NCBI GenBank assembly: GCA_003169675.1
Contig: PNAT01000085.1
Location: forward strand, 1,038 to 52,164
Source: Acidimicrobiaceae bacterium
Lineage (GTDB): Bacteria > Actinomycetota > Acidimicrobiia > Acidimicrobiales > RAAP-2
Direction of reading: 5' to 3'
Length of the DNA stretch: 51,127 nucleotides
Under the pieces are notes generated by a model that saw only the letters and a list, made by a program, of their open reading frames with translations, made no database searches and was not told the origin of the DNA. The translations under genes were made by a program, and so were the position numbers. This document shows, piece after piece, positions 45,740-51,127 of the stretch (its first letter is position 1; each line of letters begins with the position of its first letter).

Positions 45740-47926
45740 TTACGTGGGTTCGTCGTTGTGGTGGCTGCATGTCGGGTTCGTTGTCGTGGTGGCCGCATTC
45801 GGGTTCGTCGTTGTGGTGGTACTTCCACCGCCATCGTTCGCTCCGGATGTACCACTTCCGGGTACCGTCGTAGTTGGTGAGGGACTGAGAGGTGATCCCT
45901 GCGTGTGCGGGAGGACCCCGAGGTTGCCCAGTGGTCCGGCGTCGCCCGGTGCGCGGTGGGGGGTGACAAAGAGGCCGGGTCGACCGGAACCAGCCCCGAG
46001 AGTAACGGCGAGCAGCACTGCAGTGGCCGACGTGGCGACCACGCCGGCGCTGACCCTCGCCACGGGGTGTGCCCGCAGGGAAGCAAGCCGATACCGACGT
46101 TCGTCGGCCCGCCGACGCCGTTCAAGCTGCGCCGAGAGATGGCTGCGCTGGTTGAGCCAGGCCATAGTCGGGGACGCGGCGTAAACGGCACCCTGCCACA
46201 CAAAGAGCAGGCCGAGTACCGGCCCCGCCCTTCCTCTGGCCAGGATGGCGGCGGCGAGTCCCCACGCACCGAGAGCCAGGACGGCCTCCACCCGGGCGGC
46301 TCGCAATGCTTCGCGCAAGCGACCGTGTTCCCCCGATTTCGGCGTGCGCAGGAATACGCTCTCGGAACGAACCAGTCCCTGTAGACATGCCAGTCCGATC
46401 GTCCATGACAAGGAAAGCCAGATTATGAAGGCAAAAACGGCCCGGAGATAACTGATTCGTGCCCGATGGCGCAACGCCCAGATGGCTCGGACCAGTCCTG
46501 AGACGAGGATCGTGACCGGGAGCAGGACAGCGGCACCGAGTACTGGGGTGAAATTGACCGTACCCCGGGTAAGCAGCATCGCCGCCACCACTATGAGCAC
46601 CAGGGTGAACCCAAGGCTCACAAAGTTGCCGAACCATTGGAGACCGCCAAAGAGATAGTCGGTGCGCTGCGCCAGACTCAGGTGGTTCTTCGGGTCGCGA
46701 TCCCAAGGAAGAAGTGAATGGCCGTGCTGACGCAAGATCTGGATCCCACCGAAACACCAGCGAAACATCTGCCGTTTGAGGGCTCCGAAGGTAAGGGGCA
46801 TGACTCCCTGGCCGAAGGATTCATTGACGTAGACCCCCGAATAGCCGGCTCGCAGGATGCGCAGCGACGCCTCGGCGTCCTCGGTGATGCACACCTCGTC
46901 CCATCCGCCGATCTCTTCGAGGACCGAGCGACGGATAAGTCCCATCGTTCCGCCAAATATGATCGAATTGCGCTCATTGCGCGAAGGCATAGCAGTCTCG
47001 AAGAAGTACCGGTAAGAGTCGTAGCAGCTCGTTAGATATCGATCTCCCTCCCACTCCCGATAGTCCTGGGGCGTCTGAACAAAGGCAAGCTCTGGATCTG
47101 CGAAGAGACCGACGAGTCGGTCAAGATATTCAGGTCGCACAAGGTAGTCGGCGTCGACAATGCCGATGATTTCTGCCGCGGGGTCGGTGTATGTCCGCAA
47201 CACCAGGTTGAGCGCGCCAGACTTGTAACCAGGCCAAGGGTGAACGTGGACGAAGTGGACACGGTCGCGTCCTTGGCAATAAAGCTCGACGGGTCTCCAT
47301 AGGTCCTCATCGGGGGTGTTGTTGTCTATGACCACGATCTCAAGATCGGGGTACTCGATGGCCTCCAATGATTCGATCGTCTCGATCAACATGTCGGGAG
47401 GTTCCGCAAACGCCGGGACGTGGAGGGATACCTTGGGGCGATAGAAAGGATCGGGTGGCGCCACAACCCTGGTCCAGCGGGTACGGCAGACAACATCGCA
47501 GCTCTCAAACGCGAAGGAGACGGCGATCACAAAGGCAACGGTCTCGAGCACCCACAAGAAGGCCGAGGCGAAGGTGCCAAGGATGGAGAGACCTCCGGCC
47601 ACGGTCACCCAACCAGCCAGGGTGAGATATGCCAGAGCGGCGGCCACTGTGGAGGAGAAGAACAGGTGCCCCGGCGGATTCCATAGCGGGCGGACAAGCA
47701 CGACCACCAATGTCACAGTGAAGAGATAGACCTCGCCCACTACGACGTAGCCGGAAGGCAGAAGCCAGAACCTTGCTCCAAGCTCACCGACAATAAGGAC
47801 GAATGGAGCGGTCACCATCACTGACATCACCCGCGAGGAAACCCGGAATCGATGCCCGAGAGCCAGCAGCAGCACGCTTGAGGTCACTAGTGCCGTGAGG
47901 CAGACAAGTAGGACACTCAGCAACAT
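45740..47926 (-). CDS. membrane glycosyltransferase family 2 (cellulose synthase-like)
   Basis: PDLEIVVIDNNTPDED, GIVDADYLVRPEYL, FVQTPQDYREW, ITEDAEASLRILRAGY, LKRQMFRWCFGG; many TM helices; Thr-rich C-terminal tail. Confidence 0.88.
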   Translation of the reverse strand: MLLSVLLVCLTALVTSSVLLLALGHRFRVSSRVMSVMVTAPFVLIVGELGARFWLLPSGYVVVGEVYLFTVTLVVVLVRPLWNPPGHLFFSSTVAAALAYLTLAGWVTVAGGLSILGTFASAFLWVLETVAFVIAVSFAFESCDVVCRTRWTRVVAPPDPFYRPKVSLHVPAFAEPPDMLIETIESLEAIEYPDLEIVVIDNNTPDEDLWRPVELYCQGRDRVHFVHVHPWPGYKSGALNLVLRTYTDPAAEIIGIVDADYLVRPEYLDRLVGLFADPELAFVQTPQDYREWEGDRYLTSCYDSYRYFFETAMPSRNERNSIIFGGTMGLIRRSVLEEIGGWDEVCITEDAEASLRILRAGYSGVYVNESFGQGVMPLTFGALKRQMFRWCFGGIQILRQHGHSLLPWDRDPKNHLSLAQRTDYLFGGLQWFGNFVSLGFTLVLIVVAAMLLTRGTVNFTPVLGAAVLLPVTILVSGLVRAIWALRHRARISYLRAVFAFIIWLSLSWTIGLACLQGLVRSESVFLRTPKSGEHGRLREALRAARVEAVLALGAWGLAAAILARGRAGPVLGLLFVWQGAVYAASPTMAWLNQRSHLSAQLERRRRADERRYRLASLRAHPVARVSAGVVATSATAVLLAVTLGAGSGRPGLFVTPHRAPGDAGPLGNLGVLPHTQGSPLSPSPTTTVPGSGTSGANDGGGSTTTTTNPNAATTTTNPTCSHHNDEPT
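45746..45826 (-). repeat. approximately 27-bp tandem repeat (3 units) encoding the Thr/Asn/Pro tail
   Basis: gggttcgtcgttgtggtggctgcatgtc / gggttcgttgtcgtggtggccgcattc / gggttcgtcgttgtggtggtacttcc starting at 45746, 45774, 45801. Confidence 0.75.
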
Positions 47927-47987
47927 GTCGAGTCCCCTCAGTCCGGTCCAAAAACTTCTTCGACCTTTCTCATCCTATTGTTGGTCG

Positions 47988-48025
47988 AGGGGTCGACGGG
48001 TCTGCGCAGACTTCGGTCGACCCCT
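47988..48025. promoter_or_regulatory. large double palindrome AGGGGTCGAC-gg-GTCTGCGCAGAC-ttcg-GTCGACCCCT
   Basis: 10-bp perfect outer arms enclosing a 12-bp perfect palindrome, upstream of the glycosyltransferase start (47926). Confidence 0.55.
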
Positions 48026-48103
48026 TGACGTGCCCCCTCGCCTCTGACCGACCCTCCTTCACATCGACCAATTCATCTGGCTACGCAATCGGTGACTCCA
48101 CCG

Positions 48104-48530
48104 TCAAGGCAATTCCGCATGCCTGGAATGCGCGGTCCAATGGAGGTGACTTAGAGCCCACTCGAATGCTGCCCCCGCTAAAAAGTGCCACAGCAACTGC
48201 TTCGGCGGTGATGAGGTTGGGGCGGGGTCCAGGCGCAGGGCGCCCATGATAGGAACGGTCAGCCGCGGACCGGGGATCGTGATCTCGGGCGGAGGGTCGT
48301 TCAGTGAGTCGATGAGCTCCGACCTCTTCTCCGAGGAGAGCGCTGCGACGATTCGGGAGAATATCCCTGTCGACTTCGGATCATTGATTGCCCTATGAAG
48401 CCGTTAGTACCAAGACCCTGTGGTCAAGACTTCACCCGACTCCACCGCTGCCAGCAATGACCCACCAGCGTCACGACTCAGAATTGCAAGCAGGGTCAGA
48501 TCGACAACGACTTGGGGCATCTTGATCGGG
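48104..48530 (-). pseudogene. conserved hypothetical gene interrupted by in-frame TAA
   Basis: ...VVVDLTLLAILSRDAGGSLLAAVESGEVLTTGSWY*RLHRAINDPKSTGIFSRIVAALSSEKRSELIDSLNDPPPEITIPGPRLTVPIMGAL: the same frame continues 100 codons past the TAA at 48404-48406. Confidence 0.55.
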
Positions 48531-48753
48531 CCGTAGCTCTCCTCGAAGCACACGTGTCCAACATCGTGAACTGGACTTTCATGTTGAGAAATCCGGTTCG
48601 CATCCACGACCTCTTCAAACCCCATATAGCGCTCAATCGACCTTTTTGGACCCGCCGGAATTCTCTCGCATAACGCTTGGGCATGGACTTCCTCCAGGTA
48701 GCTCACGACCAAACTCTCATAACGGTGGCCTCCCAAACGGGGTCTAGGCCATT

Positions 48754-48802
48754 TGGTGGTGGTGATGGGATTCGAACCCACGGCCCCTACATTGCGAATG
48801 TA
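48754..48802 (-). pseudogene. tRNA 3'-end-like fragment with T-arm, acceptor 3' strand and CCA
   Basis: Minus strand ...GTGGG-TTCGAAT-CCCAT-CACCACC-A-CCA; no matching GGTGGTG 5' acceptor strand or D-arm upstream. Confidence 0.55.
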
Positions 48803-48953
48803 TCTTTTTGACCCCTCTGACCTGGTCGTCTTCGAGAGAGTTACTGGTAGACGCGACATTGCTTCCTCATGCACCATCACGATCCCTCCCCTTCCCTCTC
48901 CATTTAGTCACTTGTAGTCACTGCATTCAACAACACCGCCGGAGCAGTTTCGT

Positions 48954-49379
48954 TCAACTGCCTGGCATGCCGTAGGCGATGATCGGGCAGCGGGGACCCG
49001 GTGCGTTGACGAGCTTGGTATCGAGTGTGATCACTGAGGTGTCGAGAAGTTCGGCAAGAGCGACATAGGTGCCGTCGTAGATGGTGAGGTTGCCGCGTAG
49101 CTCCCACGCACGTTCCGCGAGTGGTGCGTATGGCCAGAGGTCGAGTAACAGGTCAACGAGGTCTTGGTGGGCCAGTGTGGCTTGTGTCGTATCGAGTGCT
49201 CCAGCAAGCATCTGGCGCCGAAAGATGTTGGCCGCCTCGAAAAGCGCCAGTTCCGGCGCCGCGATGAGTGCTCCAGACAGAGAAGCGGCCACCCAATTGC
49301 CCGCTTGGCCCGCATCGGCCAACAGCGCGACGATTGCGGATGCGTCGAGCACCACCTGCTGGTCGGTCCGAACTGTCAC
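48954..49379 (-). CDS. VapC-like PIN-domain toxin
   Basis: VVLDASAIVALLADAGQAG...APELALFEAANIFRR...LTIYDGTYVALAELLDTSVITLDTKLVNAPG. Confidence 0.88.
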   Translation of the reverse strand: MTVRTDQQVVLDASAIVALLADAGQAGNWVAASLSGALIAAPELALFEAANIFRRQMLAGALDTTQATLAHQDLVDLLLDLWPYAPLAERAWELRGNLTIYDGTYVALAELLDTSVITLDTKLVNAPGPRCPIIAYGMPGS

Positions 49380-49612
49380 CGCCGCTCAGCGTTGCGATCC
49401 GAGAGGATGGAAGCGACATTCATGCCGGAACCAGTGAGCCGTGCCCGTTCACGAGCGCGCCCGACGACCTCTTCGACGCTAGGTCGAGAAGCCACCTCGG
49501 TGAGGTGATTCAAGAGGAATTCCTGCAGGGATCTCCCGGAGCGCGAGGCCCGGGCTGCAAGTTCATCCCGCACGTCCTCAGGGACATTGCGCACCGTGAT
49601 TGCTGTGGTCAT
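49376..49612 (-). CDS. FitA/VapB-like RHH antitoxin
   Basis: MTTAITVRNVPEDVRDELAARASRSGRSLQEFLLNHLTEVASRPSVEEVVGRARERARLTGSGM; ATGA overlap with the toxin gene. Confidence 0.87.
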   Translation of the reverse strand: MTTAITVRNVPEDVRDELAARASRSGRSLQEFLLNHLTEVASRPSVEEVVGRARERARLTGSGMNVASILSDRNAERR

Positions 49613-49618
49613 GACGCC

Positions 49619-49648
49619 ATTATAGCTGCATTGCCGCCAAGTTGTCAC
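49619..49648 (-). promoter_or_regulatory. predicted sigma70-like promoter of the toxin-antitoxin pair (GTGACA-N18-TATAAT)
   Basis: Perfect TATAAT at 49624-49619 on the minus strand, 6 nt before the antitoxin ATG; GTGACA 18 nt upstream. Confidence 0.6.
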
Positions 49649-49865
49649 CTTCCCGATAGTTCTCGGGTTCGGTGGACCGCCTACTTCCAACCGCTCGCGG
49701 CGAGCAAGCAGTCGGCCGTCCAGGCTCCGTAAAGTGTGTCCGTGACCCGGCCCATTGGGACACTCCGGGATCGACGAAAGGTGCACCCCAAGCCGGCGTT
49801 ATACAGGTGATCCGTATCGCCTCCGCACCTAGGATCGGTGTTGCACTCGATCGAAGGAAGATGCA

Positions 49866-50390
49866 ATGCACGGAGGTTCCCCGCGTCTGAAGTGGTTTAT
49901 TGCCGGAATCCTCGGTGTCATACCGCTGACGTTGGCAGCATGTGGCGCCTCTTCGGACCAGACGCCGGCAACCGGGTCGGCCTCGGGCGCGGCCAAGTGC
50001 CCGTACCTGACCAGCGGCGACTTCATGGCAATTGGAAAAGCTTTGCACGGCCAGCCGATCGCCAACCATCAGACTGACGTCCAAGTGCGCGATTGCTACT
50101 ACGACCTGGGAACCGAGAACGATCTCGCCTACCTGGACTTTTTCGACTCGCCCACTGTCGGGCAGCAGAACTATACGAACGCAACGCTTCCGGGCGCGGG
50201 AGGAGGAAACCCCGTACCTGTCAGCGGAGTCGGGAACAGTGCCTACTGGCTACCGAACGGCAATACCCTCTTCGTGAAGGAAGGCTCGACCGTGTTCCAG
50301 CTCAAATTAAACGAGTCGGGCAAGTCAAACGAGCAGATCCGAGCTGATGCGACACAGCTTGCCTCCAGAATCGCTGACCGGATTTCCTAG
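49866..50390 (+). CDS. secreted lipoprotein (DUF3558-like)
   Basis: Lipobox LTLAAC; Cys-containing CPYLTSGDFMAIGKALHG...VRDCYYDL; about 174 aa. Confidence 0.65.
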   Translation: MHGGSPRLKWFIAGILGVIPLTLAACGASSDQTPATGSASGAAKCPYLTSGDFMAIGKALHGQPIANHQTDVQVRDCYYDLGTENDLAYLDFFDSPTVGQQNYTNATLPGAGGGNPVPVSGVGNSAYWLPNGNTLFVKEGSTVFQLKLNESGKSNEQIRADATQLASRIADRIS

Positions 50391-50398
50391 GATCCGAC

Positions 50399-50644
50399 TT
50401 ACTTCAGGATCTCTGACCCGGCGAACTGGGTCACCCTCGCGCCACGCTTGATGTGCGCCGTCCCGTGACTTTTGAGTTCGGCAATCTCCAAGTAGGTCAC
50501 AGTGGGTGATACTCCGTATAACTCAGTCACTTTCTCTCGAAGTTCGTCGGTGAAGAAAGCCTCCGCCGCCTCCTGCGAGTCCCCCGTCGCATAGGTCCAT
50601 AAGCGCTTGGCGGAGCTCCGGAGCGAGCGCCCGAAGCGTGGCAT
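50399..50644 (-). CDS. hypothetical protein
   Basis: 81-aa ORF with ordinary composition; no recognised domain. Confidence 0.35.
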   Translation of the reverse strand: MPRFGRSLRSSAKRLWTYATGDSQEAAEAFFTDELREKVTELYGVSPTVTYLEIAELKSHGTAHIKRGARVTQFAGSEILK

Positions 50645-50738
50645 GAACCAGTCGGTCTGAGATTCGAAGAACTCGGGGCTCAGCGTGGGTGCCGTAAAAC
50701 GTTAGTTGAGGTGGGTCACGGGGTCGATTCCCGTGCGG

Positions 50739-51127
50739 TCACCCCGCCGGTTGGGTGAACGTCGCCATGCCCACCATCGGCTGGTTGAGGGTCTTGCCAC
50801 CCATGGAGCCGAAGAAGGTGGCATTTCCGAAGGAGAAGATGCCGCCGTCGGAGGCGTCCATCCAGTAGCCGCCGCCGTCCGGGGTGCTGGCCATCCCCAC
50901 CATCGGCTTGTTGAGGGTCGTACCACCCATGGAGCCGTGGAACTGGGCATTGCCGAAGGAGAAGATGCCGCCGTCAGAGGCGTCGGTCCAGTATCCGGCA
51001 CCATCGCCGGTCGGAGCAATCCCCACCATTGGCTTATTGAGGGTCTTGTTACCCATGGAGCCGTAGAACTTGGCACTGCCGAAGGCGAAGATGCCGCCGT
51101 CGGTAGCCACCAACCAGTAGCCCAGGC
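50739..51127 (-). CDS. C-terminal part of a secreted-type repeat protein ([44 protein letters not shown]), truncated by window edge
   Basis: Same 42-aa repeat family as the L,D-transpeptidase at 30579-32096; open at the right border. Confidence 0.8.
   Translation of the reverse strand, partial: LGYWLVATDGGIFAFGSAKFYGSMGNKTLNKPMVGIAPTGDGAGYWTDASDGGIFSFGNAQFHGSMGGTTLNKPMVGMASTPDGGGYWMDASDGGIFSFGNATFFGSMGGKTLNQPMVGMATFTQPAG

Noticed and set aside
50720-50750. T-arm-like sequence CACGGGGTCGATTCCCGTG
   Set aside because: Stem-loop resembles a T-arm but the loop departs from TTCRANY, and no acceptor strand, CCA or other arms are identifiable.

Overview
The window is a GC-rich actinobacterial chromosome segment; gene content suggests an Acidimicrobiia-like lineage, but this is an inference. 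No complete RNA gene, CRISPR array or intact transposon was found. Main blocks, left to right: (1) a full MCE lipid-transport operon on the minus strand (two YrbE/MlaE permeases, six MCE proteins including one lipoprotein, and an Mce-associated membrane protein), next to a membrane-tailed ECF sigma factor and an MceG/MlaF-type ATPase; (2) GSII-type glutamine synthetase and a divergent TetR/MMPL pair; (3) a complete Tad/Flp pilus locus with three Flp pilin paralogues, a LuxR-type regulator, TadC/B/A/Z, CpaB, TadE, TadG and a prepilin peptidase; (4) an L,D-transpeptidase with 42-aa repeats, a DEAD-box helicase fused to a cold-shock domain, an amidase, a DSD1-like PLP enzyme and ExoIII; (5) two divergent secreted phosphoesterases; (6) a decayed right-hand region with a frameshifted kinase remnant, a stop-interrupted gene, a tRNA 3'-end fragment and a VapBC-type pair. 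The strongest candidate for something undescribed is in the Tad locus. A 23-bp motif (approximately ATGRTCCGWAAGGCCTATGTACC) lies upstream of all three flp genes and of both divergent Tad operons, always in gene orientation. Each flp gene also has its own UTR hairpins, and the arms of the 3' hairpins covary between copies.
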